Shown one piece after another: positions 1-8,676 of a stretch of DNA of 64,000 nucleotides; position 1 is the first letter of the stretch; every line of letters starts with the position of its first letter. The notes beneath the pieces were generated by a model that was given only the letters and a program-made list of their open reading frames with translations, did no database searches and was not told the origin of the DNA. Source of the stretch: an uncultured Flavobacteriales bacterium (GTDB lineage: Bacteria; Bacteroidota; Bacteroidia; Flavobacteriales_G; Salibacteraceae); NCBI GenBank assembly GCA_913020435.1, contig CAJVZZ010000015.1, positions 1 to 64,000 on the forward strand, written 5' to 3'. Made by a program: the position numbers and the translations under genes.

Positions 1-753
1 ATTGCTCATGAAATCAATAACCCTATAAACTTTGTTTCCTCCAACATTAACCCATTGAGAAGGGATATAAAAGACCTTTTAGAAGTTATTGAAAAATACA
101 GAAGTATTGTTTCAACTGATGAATTTAAGGCAAAACGAAAAGAGGTTGAGGTGTTTTTGGAAGAGATTGACTTTGGCTATGTAATCAAAGAAATTGATCA
201 ACTAGTAAATGGCATTCAAGAAGGTGCAGACAGAACTGCTGAAATAGTGAAAGGACTCAAGAACTTTAGCAGATTAGATGAGGTTGAATCTAAGAGTGCA
301 AACTTGCACGAGGGTATCGACTCTACCCTATTAATAATTTTGAGTGGATCAAAAGTAAAAGTAGAAATTGTAAAAGATTACGATGAAAACATTATAGAGA
401 TAGAATGTTTTCCGGGAAAATTAAATCAAGTATTTTCTAATATTCTATCCAATGGATTTCAAGCGATGGAGAATAATCTACCTGAGAATCCTCCCTCAAT
501 GAAAATAACAACCAAGCAAATGAAAGAGCACGTTTCTTTGTCTTTTAAAGACAATGGCCCTGGAATACCAGCTAAAACAATTGAAAAAATTTATGAGCCT
601 TTTTTCACAACAAAAGAGGTTGGTGAAGGAACAGGACTTGGTCTTTCGATTGTATTTTCTATCATTGAATCTCATAAAGGAAAAATTGAAGTAAATTCTG
701 AGCCACCGAATGGCACAGAATTTTTGATTACACTTCCTAAATCCATTAATTAA
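1..753 (+). CDS. Sensor histidine kinase, C-terminal part (cut by left edge)
   Basis: This is the catalytic half of a membrane or cytosolic sensor kinase that autophosphorylates on histidine. Reading frame 1 is open from the first base, so the gene starts outside the window. The visible 250 codons begin inside the H-box (AHEINNP, phospho-acceptor His near codon 3). They continue through the N-box (QVFSNILSNGFQAM), the G1 box (DNGPGIP), the F-box (YEPFFTTK) and the G2 box (GTGLGLSIV), so both the dimerisation and the ATPase domain are complete. The sensory domain is not visible. The stop overlaps the next start by one base (TAATG), so it is probably translated together with the receiver-kinase hybrid downstream. 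The family is certain; the signal sensed is unknown. Confidence 0.93.
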   Translation: MAHEINNPINFVSSNINPLRRDIKDLLEVIEKYRSIVSTDEFKAKRKEVEVFLEEIDFGYVIKEIDQLVNGIQEGADRTAEIVKGLKNFSRLDEVESKSANLHEGIDSTLLIILSGSKVKVEIVKDYDENIIEIECFPGKLNQVFSNILSNGFQAMENNLPENPPSMKITTKQMKEHVSLSFKDNGPGIPAKTIEKIYEPFFTTKEVGEGTGLGLSIVFSIIESHKGKIEVNSEPPNGTEFLITLPKSIN

Positions 754-1874
754 TGAAAATTACAGAAAACAATGCTCTTGTTAAACGAGTTCTTTTTGTC
801 GACGACAATGAGAATAATTTAAATTCATTTCGGGCAAATTTTCGATTTGATTATGAAGTTTATACAGCATTGACTTCAAAAGAAGGTTATCAATTAATAG
901 AGGAACACGACATACCCGTAATATTATCAGATTATAAAATGCCTGAAGAAAACGGAGTTTTATTTCTTGAAAAAGTGAAGGAAAATTTTCCTTTGACAGT
1001 TAGGGTCATGCTCACTGGTCATGCTGATATGCCCACCATTGTAGATGCAATTAATAGAGGAGGAATATTTCGATTTTTACCAAAACCATGGAATGAAGAG
1101 GTTTTAAGGAACTCGATTGATAATGCTTTTGACATTTATTTTACAAAGAGTCTTCTTGAGAAAAAAAATGAAGAATTAAAAAAAGCTTACGTCGAGTTAG
1201 ATAAATTGGTGTTTAGCACAGCTCATGATATTACAGGGCCTCTTTCAAATATAATAGGGTTAATTACATTGCTGAGAATGGAGGAAAGTGACCCTGAAGA
1301 GTACATAGATTTAATAGAGTTCTCAGCTAAAAAGCTAATGGCAACAACGCGTGATGTGCTAAGCTTTCATCGCAATAAAAGAACAGGTTTAGACTTACGA
1401 AATATCCGATTTAAACAATTGATTAAATCGGTTAGGGACGAGCATCAGTATTTTGAAGAATCAATTGATATAAAGTATTCAGTAGAAATAAATCAAGATG
1501 AAAAGTTTGTTTCTGATAAATCACGAATTCGGTTTATCCTAAATAATTTGCTGTCCAATGCTATTAAATATCAAGACAAACATAAAGTAGAGCAAACGAT
1601 TAAAATTTCAGCACATGTAGATTCTTCTGAGTTGAAATTAATAGTAGAGGACAATGGAATTGGGATTGAAAAAGAGCAACAAGCGCAAATTTTCAACATT
1701 TACTATAGAGGAACTCAACTCAGCAACGGTACAGGAATAGGTCTATACATTGTAAAAGAGGCTGTTGACCTACTAAAAGGAACTATAGAACTCAGCTCTT
1801 CCCTAGGTCGTGGAACAAAATTTACAATTACAATTCCAAATTTGGTTGGGTTTGAAGTTAAAGAGGATAACTAA
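753..1874 (+). CDS. Hybrid response regulator / histidine kinase (REC-HisKA-HATPase)
   Basis: The 373-residue protein carries an N-terminal receiver domain (residues about 12-125) with acidic pair D17/D18, phospho-acceptor D60 in LSDYKMP, T88 and K111. A helical linker follows, then a histidine kinase core with H158 (STAHDITGPLSN), an N-box (NNLLSNAIKYQ), a G1 box (EDNGIGI) and a G2 box (GTGIGLYIV). It has no membrane segment and no DNA-binding output, so it is a cytosolic relay kinase that probably receives phosphate from another kinase and passes it on. It is translationally coupled to the upstream kinase through a TAATG overlap. The receiver-first architecture is common in Bacteroidota phosphorelays. 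The final target is not in the window. Confidence 0.9.
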   Translation: MKITENNALVKRVLFVDDNENNLNSFRANFRFDYEVYTALTSKEGYQLIEEHDIPVILSDYKMPEENGVLFLEKVKENFPLTVRVMLTGHADMPTIVDAINRGGIFRFLPKPWNEEVLRNSIDNAFDIYFTKSLLEKKNEELKKAYVELDKLVFSTAHDITGPLSNIIGLITLLRMEESDPEEYIDLIEFSAKKLMATTRDVLSFHRNKRTGLDLRNIRFKQLIKSVRDEHQYFEESIDIKYSVEINQDEKFVSDKSRIRFILNNLLSNAIKYQDKHKVEQTIKISAHVDSSELKLIVEDNGIGIEKEQQAQIFNIYYRGTQLSNGTGIGLYIVKEAVDLLKGTIELSSSLGRGTKFTITIPNLVGFEVKEDN

Positions 1875-1891
1875 TTCCGCGTTGCCTTAGT

Positions 1892-1899
1892 TAAATTTG
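1892..1899 (+). promoter_or_regulatory. -7 promoter element of uvrC, directly before the start codon
   Basis: TAAATTTG matches the Bacteroidota -7 consensus TAnnTTTG. It ends 4 nt before the GTG start at 1904, so transcription would start at or next to the start codon, giving a leaderless mRNA. I see no TTG at the usual -33 spacing, so the call rests on the -7 element and on the identical placement at 4293, 8092 and 19787. Confidence 0.5.
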
Positions 1900-1903
1900 C
1901 AAA

Positions 1904-3700
1904 GTGCCCGAAGTAACTCCATACATAAAGCAAATACTTACCACATTGCCCAAATCGCCTGGGATTTATCAGTATTTTGATAAAGAAGGGGTAATTCTGT
2001 ATGTGGGAAAAGCTAAAATCCTTAAGAATAGAGTCAATAGTTACTTCACGAGCAAACATGAAGATAGCCCCAAAACGAGAATTCTCGTCAGCAAAATATC
2101 GGATATTAAATTCATTATTGCTGATTCAGAATACGACGCGCTGATACTTGAAAATACTCTAATAAAAAAATACAAACCGCGCTACAATGTGTTGTTGCGT
2201 GATGATAAAACCTACCCTTGGATTTGTATTAAAAACGAACGGTTTCCACGAGTTTTTTATACAAGAAAACTGATAAAGGATGGTTCTGAATACTATGGAC
2301 CTTATACCTCTTTTAGAACGATGCGGATTGTTTTGGAGTTTGCAAATAAGCTTTACAAATTGCGTACTTGTAATTTCAATTTGTCCGAAGAAAATATTGA
2401 AGCCAAAAAGTTTCGAGTATGCCTTGAATATCATATCAAGAATTGCGAAGGACCATGCGAGGAATTGCAAACGGATGAAGATTATCAAAAAGGAATTGCT
2501 CATATCCGTAAGATTCTAAAGGGAAGTATTATTGATGTAATTCGTGACCTAAAGCTGACAATGCAAGCATCAGCAGAAGTTTTGAAATTTGAAGAGGCAC
2601 AAGATGCCAAGGAGCAAATTAAATTACTCGAAGACTATCAAATGCGTTCTACTGTTGTCCATCCTAGCATAAACAACGTAGATGTGTTTTCCATTTTGAG
2701 TGATGATAAATTTGCCTATGTTAATTTTATGAAAATGGCTAATGGTGCTATTATTCAGGCACATACTGTAGAGGTAAAGAAAAAGTTAGAAGAAACGGAG
2801 GAGGATATTTTGTCTTCAGTCATCTTTGAAATTCGCAATAGGTTTAATAGTACTTCAAAAGAGGTTTTCACATCTATTCCTATGGCTTTGGAAATTCCCG
2901 AAATCAAGTTGCACAACCCAATTCGAGGGGATAAAAAGCAGTTGATCGATATGTCTTTGCGAAACGTAAAATATTTTATGCGCGATCGTCAACTGCAGCA
3001 AGAAAAAGTGGATCCAGATCGTCATAAGAATCGAATTTTAGGTACGATTCAAAAAGATTTGAGAATGAAAGTTTTACCGACCCACATTGAGTGTTTCGAT
3101 AATTCGAATATTCAAGGAGCGTTTCCGGTGGCGGCCTGCGTGGTTTTTAAAGATGCTAAACCCGCTAAAAAAGATTACCGTCATTTTAACATCAAAACGG
3201 TTGTCGGTCCAGATGACTTTGCCAGCATGAAAGAAGTGGTTTACCGCCGCTACAAGCGCTTATTGGAAGAGAAGCAACCACTTCCTCAGTTAGTAATTGT
3301 AGATGGGGGCAAAGGGCAGCTTAGTTCTGCAGTGGAAAGTTTACAAAAACTGGATCTTATGGGGAAAATTGTCATAGTCGGGATTGCAAAAAGGCTGGAA
3401 GAAATCTTTTTTCCTGGAGATCCATATCCATTATATATCGATAAAAGATCAGAAAGCCTTAAGTTAATGCAGCACCTGAGGAATGAGGCTCACCGATTTG
3501 GAATTACGCACCATCGCAACCAGCGATCAAAAGGAACCATTAAGTCTGGACTAACCGAAATAGAAGGAATAGGTTCAATTACACAGGAAAAATTACTTAA
3601 AAAATTTCGTTCCTTCAAACGAATTAAGGAAGCTAGCGACGAACAATTGAAAGAGGTTTTAACTTTAAAACAATTACAAGCTCTAAGAAACTTTATTTAA
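1904..3700 (+). CDS. uvrC: Excinuclease ABC subunit C
   Basis: UvrC makes both incisions flanking a DNA lesion during nucleotide excision repair, acting in the cytoplasm with UvrB. The 598-residue product has the usual family length. An N-terminal GIY-YIG nuclease domain (GIY at residues 20-22, YVG at 33-35) makes the 3' cut. It is followed by a UVR motif that contacts UvrB (around residue 230), the UvrC RNase H-like domain for the 5' cut (IECFDNSN, VDGGKGQL) and a C-terminal helix-hairpin-helix (TEIEGIGS). The start is GTG: the only other in-frame start-like codon before an upstream stop (TAA at 1892) is ATT, and a -7 element sits 4 nt before it. The gene appears monocistronic. Confidence 0.97.
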   Translation: MPEVTPYIKQILTTLPKSPGIYQYFDKEGVILYVGKAKILKNRVNSYFTSKHEDSPKTRILVSKISDIKFIIADSEYDALILENTLIKKYKPRYNVLLRDDKTYPWICIKNERFPRVFYTRKLIKDGSEYYGPYTSFRTMRIVLEFANKLYKLRTCNFNLSEENIEAKKFRVCLEYHIKNCEGPCEELQTDEDYQKGIAHIRKILKGSIIDVIRDLKLTMQASAEVLKFEEAQDAKEQIKLLEDYQMRSTVVHPSINNVDVFSILSDDKFAYVNFMKMANGAIIQAHTVEVKKKLEETEEDILSSVIFEIRNRFNSTSKEVFTSIPMALEIPEIKLHNPIRGDKKQLIDMSLRNVKYFMRDRQLQQEKVDPDRHKNRILGTIQKDLRMKVLPTHIECFDNSNIQGAFPVAACVVFKDAKPAKKDYRHFNIKTVVGPDDFASMKEVVYRRYKRLLEEKQPLPQLVIVDGGKGQLSSAVESLQKLDLMGKIVIVGIAKRLEEIFFPGDPYPLYIDKRSESLKLMQHLRNEAHRFGITHHRNQRSKGTIKSGLTEIEGIGSITQEKLLKKFRSFKRIKEASDEQLKEVLTLKQLQALRNFI

Positions 3701-3802
3701 GTGAAGCATGGTTTATTGTGTTTTATCTCTATAGCTCGATGGCGATCAACTTGGTTTAAGACAGAATAATTTAGATACTCAGAAAAGCACACTTTAAATC
3801 AG

Positions 3803-4153
3803 CTAATTTTCATAGAATTTACCATGAATTTTTTTACCGCAGCAGTTGCATTCAAAAGGACACGCTAATACATCCTCAGTTGTATTATAATCGAAAGTAA
3901 TTTCGTCTCCCGGTTCAATATCCTTTGCAGCCAGCATTATTTTGCCTTCAATTTTAACGCTTGGTGAACAGTGATGGTTCATGTATCTGTAGGGTTCGGA
4001 CACATTTAAATGCACGGTTTTACCAATTTGTATAGTGTATCGATCCCGGACGGATAACTCCAGTCCTTTTAATTTGCAAATAGGGTCTCCGTTATTGTAA
4101 TGGTCGGAGGCAAACATACCTTTCATATTGTTTGTGCCAAATTTTGCAATCAT
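3803..4153 (-). CDS. Small SET-domain protein (putative lysine methyltransferase)
   Basis: This 116-residue protein is essentially a bare SET domain. The SAM/lysine-site signature NHHCSPS is at residues 59-65, followed by EITFDYN (84-90) with the conserved tyrosine. The C-terminus carries four cysteines (98, 102, 104, 105) like the post-SET zinc site of eukaryotic enzymes. SET proteins transfer methyl groups from S-adenosylmethionine to protein lysines. A bacterial target cannot be read from the sequence. Such short stand-alone SET proteins occur in several bacterial phyla. It is flanked by uvrC and an ABC permease with no sign of an operon. The family is clear; substrate and activity are unknown. 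Confidence 0.85.
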   Translation of the reverse strand: MIAKFGTNNMKGMFASDHYNNGDPICKLKGLELSVRDRYTIQIGKTVHLNVSEPYRYMNHHCSPSVKIEGKIMLAAKDIEPGDEITFDYNTTEDVLACPFECNCCGKKIHGKFYEN

Positions 4154-4292
4154 CGTCGTGTTTTTTTAAAAATAATAGTACAAAGTTGCTTTCTTTTTTT
4201 CCTGAATTGATTTTTATTCCCTTTGTTTTTGCCCTTTGAAAATACTCTTAACCGCTCTTCATAGGGTTGGTTCAAAAATGAAAGAGTAGTAA

Positions 4293-4300
4293 TACATTTG
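4293..4300 (+). promoter_or_regulatory. -7 promoter element of the ABC permease gene
   Basis: TACATTTG fits TAnnTTTG and ends exactly 4 nt before the GTG start at 4305. A TTG lies at 4267-4269 (23-nt spacer) and a TTC at 4271-4273 (19-nt spacer). The position predicts a leaderless transcript and supports the GTG start. Confidence 0.5.
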
Positions 4301-4304
4301 AATC

Positions 4305-5573
4305 GTGACCACAAAAAAACAAGGTACTCGTTTGTACATAACGCTTTTATTTGAAAGCCTGAGGTTTGCCTTGCATGCATTGCGAGTAAATAAATTACGA
4401 ACTGCGCTTTCTGTATTGGGTGTTACCGTTGGAATTTTTTCAATTATTTCAGTTTTTACTATGGTTGATTCACTTGAGGGAAATATTCGAGGAAGTATAG
4501 AATCTATGGGTGATAATGTAGTTTTTGTGGCAAAGTGGCCTTGGACTTTTGGGTCAGATTATCCTTGGTGGAAGTATTTAAATCGTCCAATTCCAACTGT
4601 TCGTGAAAAGGAATATATTCAACGGAAAAGTCAAAAAGCATCAGCTGTCTGTTTTCAGGCCACAACACCAGTGAATGCTGTCTACAAACAAAATTCGTTG
4701 GAGTTAATTTCTTTGAGTGCAATTTCTTATGAGTACAATCGAGTAAAGGAATTTGAACTGAATGCTGGACGCTATTTTTCAGCAAGTGAAGCGGCAGCAG
4801 GAAAAGCAGTATGCTTAGTCGGCTTTGATGTGGCTGGGATATTGTTTGGAAACCCATCTATTGTTGGGAGGCACATAAAGGTGGATGGCAGTAAAATGTT
4901 AGTTATCGGAGTATTTCAGCGTGAAGGAGACAGTTTTTTGGGTGAGAGTGTCGATTTGCAGATATTTACACCCGTAAATTCAGCAGCGAATTTTATGGAT
5001 TTAAGGAACCAGCAAAATAACCCATCTATAATGGTTAAGGCAAAATCGAACGTTACGAATGTTGAATTGATTGATGAATTGACAGGAATTTTACGCAGCG
5101 TTCGAAGATTAAAACCAAAAGCCGACGATAGTTTTGCTTTGAATCAAATTTCCATGCTCATTAACACTTTTGCGCAACTGTTTAAGGTTATCAATTGGGC
5201 TGGAATTATCATCGGTATGTTCTCCATTTTGGTAGGTGGTTTTGGAATAGCCAACATTATGTTCGTTTCTGTAAAAGAACGTACTCGCCTTATTGGAATC
5301 CAAAAATCTTTGGGAGCAAAAAACACATTTATTCTGTTTCAATTTCTTTCTGAAGCTGTGATACTGTGCATTATTGGAGGATTGATTGGTATTGGGTTGC
5401 TTTGGATACTGGTGTTTGCTGTTCAGCAAAGCGGAAGTTTTGACATTTTCTTATCCATCCAAAATGTAATGCTTGGTTTAGGCATATCAGTTGGAATTGG
5501 ACTTATCTCCGGAATTTGGCCCGCAAAATCGGCGAGTAATTTGGATCCCGTAGAGGCTATTCGCTCTAGTTAG
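4305..5573 (+). CDS. MacB/FtsX-type ABC transporter permease
   Basis: This inner-membrane permease belongs to the MacB/LolE/FtsX superfamily. Residues about 30-55 form the first membrane helix (LSVLGVTVGIFSIISVF), then comes a large periplasmic MacB-like core domain (about 60-280) and three helices at the C-terminus (about 290-415, including the typical KERTRLIGIQKSLGA coupling loop). It is 422 residues, normal for the family. Members export peptides, lipoproteins or antibiotics, or act mechanically across the envelope. No ATPase is adjacent, so the partner nucleotide-binding subunit must be encoded elsewhere. A GTG start is chosen because a -7 element precedes it by 4 nt and the N-terminus aligns with family members. 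Confidence 0.88.
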   Translation: MTTKKQGTRLYITLLFESLRFALHALRVNKLRTALSVLGVTVGIFSIISVFTMVDSLEGNIRGSIESMGDNVVFVAKWPWTFGSDYPWWKYLNRPIPTVREKEYIQRKSQKASAVCFQATTPVNAVYKQNSLELISLSAISYEYNRVKEFELNAGRYFSASEAAAGKAVCLVGFDVAGILFGNPSIVGRHIKVDGSKMLVIGVFQREGDSFLGESVDLQIFTPVNSAANFMDLRNQQNNPSIMVKAKSNVTNVELIDELTGILRSVRRLKPKADDSFALNQISMLINTFAQLFKVINWAGIIIGMFSILVGGFGIANIMFVSVKERTRLIGIQKSLGAKNTFILFQFLSEAVILCIIGGLIGIGLLWILVFAVQQSGSFDIFLSIQNVMLGLGISVGIGLISGIWPAKSASNLDPVEAIRSS

Positions 5574-5594
5574 GGCGTTAATAGCCCTAAATTC
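5570..5594 (+). terminator. Probable Rho-independent terminator of the ABC permease gene
   Basis: TTAGGGC (5570-5576) and GCCCTAA (5584-5590) form a 7-bp stem with a 7-nt loop that overlaps the stop codon, followed by ATTCTTTT. The uridine run is interrupted, so efficiency is uncertain. Confidence 0.45.
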
Positions 5595-5702
5595 TTTTAA
5601 GAATAGTTCCAGAAAATATTCCTTTAAGAAGCCTGTTTAATTTTTCGTCGGTATAAAATAAACCGCCAATAAATCGTATTTAGTTTTTTCAATTAATTAG
5701 AA

Positions 5703-6233
5703 ATGAGTAACAAAACCAGTGCCCTCATTATTATGTTGTGGTTTATATCTATTGGACCAATTGCATGTCAACCATTAGAATATAATCACAGAATTGGGAT
5801 TAAATATTTTAATTATTTCTCAAGTAATTATGTGCCATATGCACCATATGATATTTTATCGTATCAATATGAATTAGCGCTTAAGAATGATTTATTCCGA
5901 TTTACTCCAGAATTTGGATTCGGTTTGCTTGATTTAGATGTTGACAAGAAGCTTTACTATGAAATTGGGTTTTCAACACTTACAGGTAAAAAGTGGTTTT
6001 ACATTGGGTTAAATGCAGACGTATATTATGATTCTCATCACAAGGAATTTGGAGGTTATACAGTTCTTGGGCCTAGGTTTTTATTAAAAAATAGATTGTT
6101 TATAGAACCGTCAATTGGTTGGAGTTTATCAAAAGGGTATTTCCAATCTGAAAAAGCATTTTATCCAGCATTTTCTTTAAAGGCGTCCTATTGTTTTAGT
6201 TTTCTTAATGGCGATAAAAAATTGATCGAGTAA
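5703..6233 (+). CDS. Hypothetical exported protein, beta-barrel-like
   Basis: I do not recognise a family. The 176-residue product starts with a hydrophobic segment (residues 8-21, ending PIACQ) that reads as a signal peptide. A lipoprotein at C22 is possible, but the lipobox is poor. The mature part has many aromatic residues and alternating short strands (for example GFSTLTGKKWFYIGLNADVY), with strands ending in aromatic residues, as in small outer-membrane barrels. The final strand reads SLKASYCFSF. It stands alone between a terminator-like hairpin and a convergent gene starting 8 nt after its stop. A small outer-membrane protein is the best guess. Confidence 0.65.
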   Translation: MSNKTSALIIMLWFISIGPIACQPLEYNHRIGIKYFNYFSSNYVPYAPYDILSYQYELALKNDLFRFTPEFGFGLLDLDVDKKLYYEIGFSTLTGKKWFYIGLNADVYYDSHHKEFGGYTVLGPRFLLKNRLFIEPSIGWSLSKGYFQSEKAFYPAFSLKASYCFSFLNGDKKLIE

Positions 6234-6241
6234 TCATGATG

Positions 6242-6739
6242 TTACTTCCCAGCAGCCTTCTTCAAAGCCAACACCAACTCATCTTGTTTTTGAGTGCCAA
6301 TAAGATAAATCATGCCGTCTTTGTCAGTAAGTTCTACTGCTTTTCGGCCACTGCAATAAAAACGAATGGTTCCTCTACGATGCAAATTATAAACTGGACG
6401 ATTCAAGAAGAACTTACTATATCGAACAGGTTCAATGCTCACGATAGTTCTAAGATCAAGTTTCACCTTTCTGGATGTCCATAACCCGTCTAGAGTGAGC
6501 ATTCTTTCTCTGACTTCAGTTTTCAGAAAAAGAACCAGCATAAGAGCTACTGAAAGGATCAATACAAAAAGCCCCATTACAAAAAGATAATTCGCTGCAC
6601 TTCCGATACCCAATTCAGGATTCTGTTCAGAATAAAAGTAGGTTAAGAAACAAAAAATGGCCAAAACCAATCGGCGATTCAACGAGTATTTGTTACTCCC
6701 TAAATGTTGTGATTCTGTATAGATAATGCCGTTCTTCAA
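6242..6739 (-). CDS. Hypothetical membrane protein with two helices, encoded after tilS
   Basis: The 165-residue protein has two membrane helices (residues about 23-37 and 50-72). The cytosolic C-terminal part (75-165) alternates strands and ends in a helix, reminiscent of the PH-like domains found in small bacterial membrane proteins, but I cannot assign a family with confidence. Its start codon overlaps the tilS stop by 4 nt, so it is translated from the tilS mRNA. No catalytic motif is visible. Codon use resembles the neighbours, so it looks like a resident gene. Confidence 0.75.
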   Translation of the reverse strand: MKNGIIYTESQHLGSNKYSLNRRLVLAIFCFLTYFYSEQNPELGIGSAANYLFVMGLFVLILSVALMLVLFLKTEVRERMLTLDGLWTSRKVKLDLRTIVSIEPVRYSKFFLNRPVYNLHRRGTIRFYCSGRKAVELTDKDGMIYLIGTQKQDELVLALKKAAGK

Positions 6740-8070
6740 GTTGCTTGTTTTTGCTCAACAAAATAAATCTTTTTGGTTGAATCTGTAACTGCAAATCGAT
6801 CATCAATTCGTTGACCGACTACCCAAATAATATTATTGCCAGAGAGCAGCACCATTTGCTGTTCTTTATTAGGCAAAGGCATTTTGATATCAATCAAAAA
6901 GTCACTTAGTTTTTTCATACCCAGCATTCCAAATGGACGAAACCTATCTCCAGGCATCCACTTCCTCAGAGTTAATGGAAATGTGAGCTTATCGGCATCT
7001 AAATAAGCCAAATGAGGTTTCTTTTTTATTTGTATTGGAACATTCAGGAGGGCAAATTTTAATCGAGTAGGTTGAGTTATTGATTCATCAGAGAATAAAA
7101 TTTCTCGTGTATTCTGAATAGCTCTTTTTCTTGTTTTTAAGGCTTCAACAATAAGATAGTCTCTATCTACTGTAATGACATGAGTTGAACTAAAGTATTG
7201 CTTTCCTGATTGCTTTAAATCACTATCGCACAAATCATTAATAGTAGTCGCGTTAAAGCCAAAGGGCTTCAAACCTTCATATAGATAATAAGATTTCGGG
7301 TTTAAGTTGGCAAGAAACCCTCTATTGATGAGCCATTTATTATCCTGTTGAACTAATAAATGTTTCGATATTTTTAGGGTCTCTTTTTGAACCAACTCAT
7401 TAGCTATTTGCAAATGAGCAATGCTGGACTTTAAGGCCGAATCAAAATGAGGATACTGTTCTTTAAGCTGAGGAATAATTTCATTTCGCCAACGATTACG
7501 TTCGTATTTATTGGAGGCATTGCTCTTGTCCTCTCGAAATTTTAAGTCGTTAGAATTTATGTATGCATCAATTTCAGTCCTAGACGTTTCTATAAAAGGT
7601 CGAACGATATTCTCTCTAACAGGAAGAATGCCACGTAATCCAGCTAGGCCAGCACCGCGCATTAAATTCATTAAAAGTGTTTCGGCAGAATCGTTTAGTT
7701 GAGTACCAACGGCAATAAAATCTAGGTTTTCGTTTTTTACAAGTTCATTAAACCAATTATAACGAAGATCTCTTGCTGTTTCTTGAAGGTTTCCTCCCCT
7801 TGTATCTAATATTTCTTGAGTTTCGAAGTGCTCCACGAAGCAGATTACTTCACATTTTTTTGCTAATGCTTTTACAAATTGCTCATCATTATTAGAATCT
7901 TCACCACGTAATTGGTAGTTACAATGCGCAATAGAGAATTGAACGCCTAATTCAGAAAAGACAGCAGCCAAAGCAACTGAATCACGGCCACCGCTTACTG
8001 CTAGAAGAAATTGTTTTTCTTTCCAATTGGGGACTTGTTTAGTAAGCCATTTTTCTACCTGCTTTTTCAC
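6736..8070 (-). CDS. tilS: tRNA(Ile)-lysidine synthase
   Basis: TilS attaches lysine to C34 of tRNA-Ile(CAU) using ATP, so that the tRNA reads AUA and not AUG. The 444-residue protein has the N-terminal PP-loop ATPase domain with SGGRDS at residues 26-31 and the later NDSAETLLMNLMRGAG block, then a middle domain and a C-terminal TilS domain (KWMPGDRFRPFGM). One oddity is that the motif usually read as AHHxxD before SAET is here GTQLND, so the usual histidines are missing. The start is GTG; the reading frame upstream is not coding, and the divergent DUF3109 gene starts 33 nt away. The downstream membrane-protein gene overlaps by 4 nt. Confidence 0.95.
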   Translation of the reverse strand: MKKQVEKWLTKQVPNWKEKQFLLAVSGGRDSVALAAVFSELGVQFSIAHCNYQLRGEDSNNDEQFVKALAKKCEVICFVEHFETQEILDTRGGNLQETARDLRYNWFNELVKNENLDFIAVGTQLNDSAETLLMNLMRGAGLAGLRGILPVRENIVRPFIETSRTEIDAYINSNDLKFREDKSNASNKYERNRWRNEIIPQLKEQYPHFDSALKSSIAHLQIANELVQKETLKISKHLLVQQDNKWLINRGFLANLNPKSYYLYEGLKPFGFNATTINDLCDSDLKQSGKQYFSSTHVITVDRDYLIVEALKTRKRAIQNTREILFSDESITQPTRLKFALLNVPIQIKKKPHLAYLDADKLTFPLTLRKWMPGDRFRPFGMLGMKKLSDFLIDIKMPLPNKEQQMVLLSGNNIIWVVGQRIDDRFAVTDSTKKIYFVEQKQAT

Positions 8071-8091
8071 TCCGTAAAATTAGCCAATGCG

Positions 8092-8099
8092 TACCTTTG
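8092..8099 (+). promoter_or_regulatory. -7 promoter element of the DUF3109 gene
   Basis: TACCTTTG matches TAnnTTTG and ends 4 nt before the ATG at 8104, predicting transcription from the start codon itself. No TTG lies at the usual -33 distance. Confidence 0.5.
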
Positions 8100-8103
8100 A
8101 GCC

Positions 8104-8676
8104 ATGTTTCAAGTAGGAAAAGCACTCATTGCAGAAGACGTATTAAAAGAAGAATTTGTATGTAACCTATCGGCTTGTCGCGGCGCTTGCTGCGTTGAAG
8201 GCGATGGCGGAGCGCCATTAGAGAAGGAAGAACTAGAGATAATCGAGAAAAACCTTGATGCCATTAAACCTTTCTTACGAAAAGAAGGGTTGGAGGTAAT
8301 TGACAAAGAAGGCTTTTGGTATACCGATACTGATGGGGAAAAACTAACCAGTTTAGTTAATGATAAGGAATGCGCTTTTGTCACTTATGATGAACGCGGA
8401 ATCACTAAATGTGGAATTGAAGAAGCGCATTTGGATGGTAAAACTGATTTCAAAAAGCCGATTTCGTGCCACTTGTATCCAATTCGGCTGAAGGAATATG
8501 AAAATTTTGTTGCTGTAAATTATCATCAATGGGAAATATGTGAAGCGGCATGTTTTAATGGTAAGGAATTGAATGTTGAGGTTTACAAATTTTTGAAAGA
8601 ACCTCTTATTCGAAAATTTGGAGAAGAATGGTATAATGAACTGGCTGAGGTAGCCAAGCAGTGGAAAACGGCTTAA
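8104..8676 (+). CDS. DUF3109 family cysteine-rich protein
   Basis: This 190-residue cytosolic protein belongs to the DUF3109 family, related to the YkgJ type of putative metal-binding proteins. Cysteine motifs are spread along it: CNLSACRGACC near the N-terminus (residues 20-30), a cysteine in KECAF, one in TKCGIE, one in ISCHLYPIR and two in WEICEAACF near residue 155. Such patterns bind zinc or an iron-sulfur cluster in relatives, but the function is not established. The gene is divergent from tilS with only 33 nt between the two starts, a spacing that leaves room for little more than overlapping promoters. Confidence 0.9.
   Translation: MFQVGKALIAEDVLKEEFVCNLSACRGACCVEGDGGAPLEKEELEIIEKNLDAIKPFLRKEGLEVIDKEGFWYTDTDGEKLTSLVNDKECAFVTYDERGITKCGIEEAHLDGKTDFKKPISCHLYPIRLKEYENFVAVNYHQWEICEAACFNGKELNVEVYKFLKEPLIRKFGEEWYNELAEVAKQWKTA

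Noticed and set aside
4150-4380. Open frame of 76 codons on the minus strand before the ABC permease
   Set aside because: It overlaps the well-supported permease start and its promoter, has a basic low-complexity sequence and no recognisable family.
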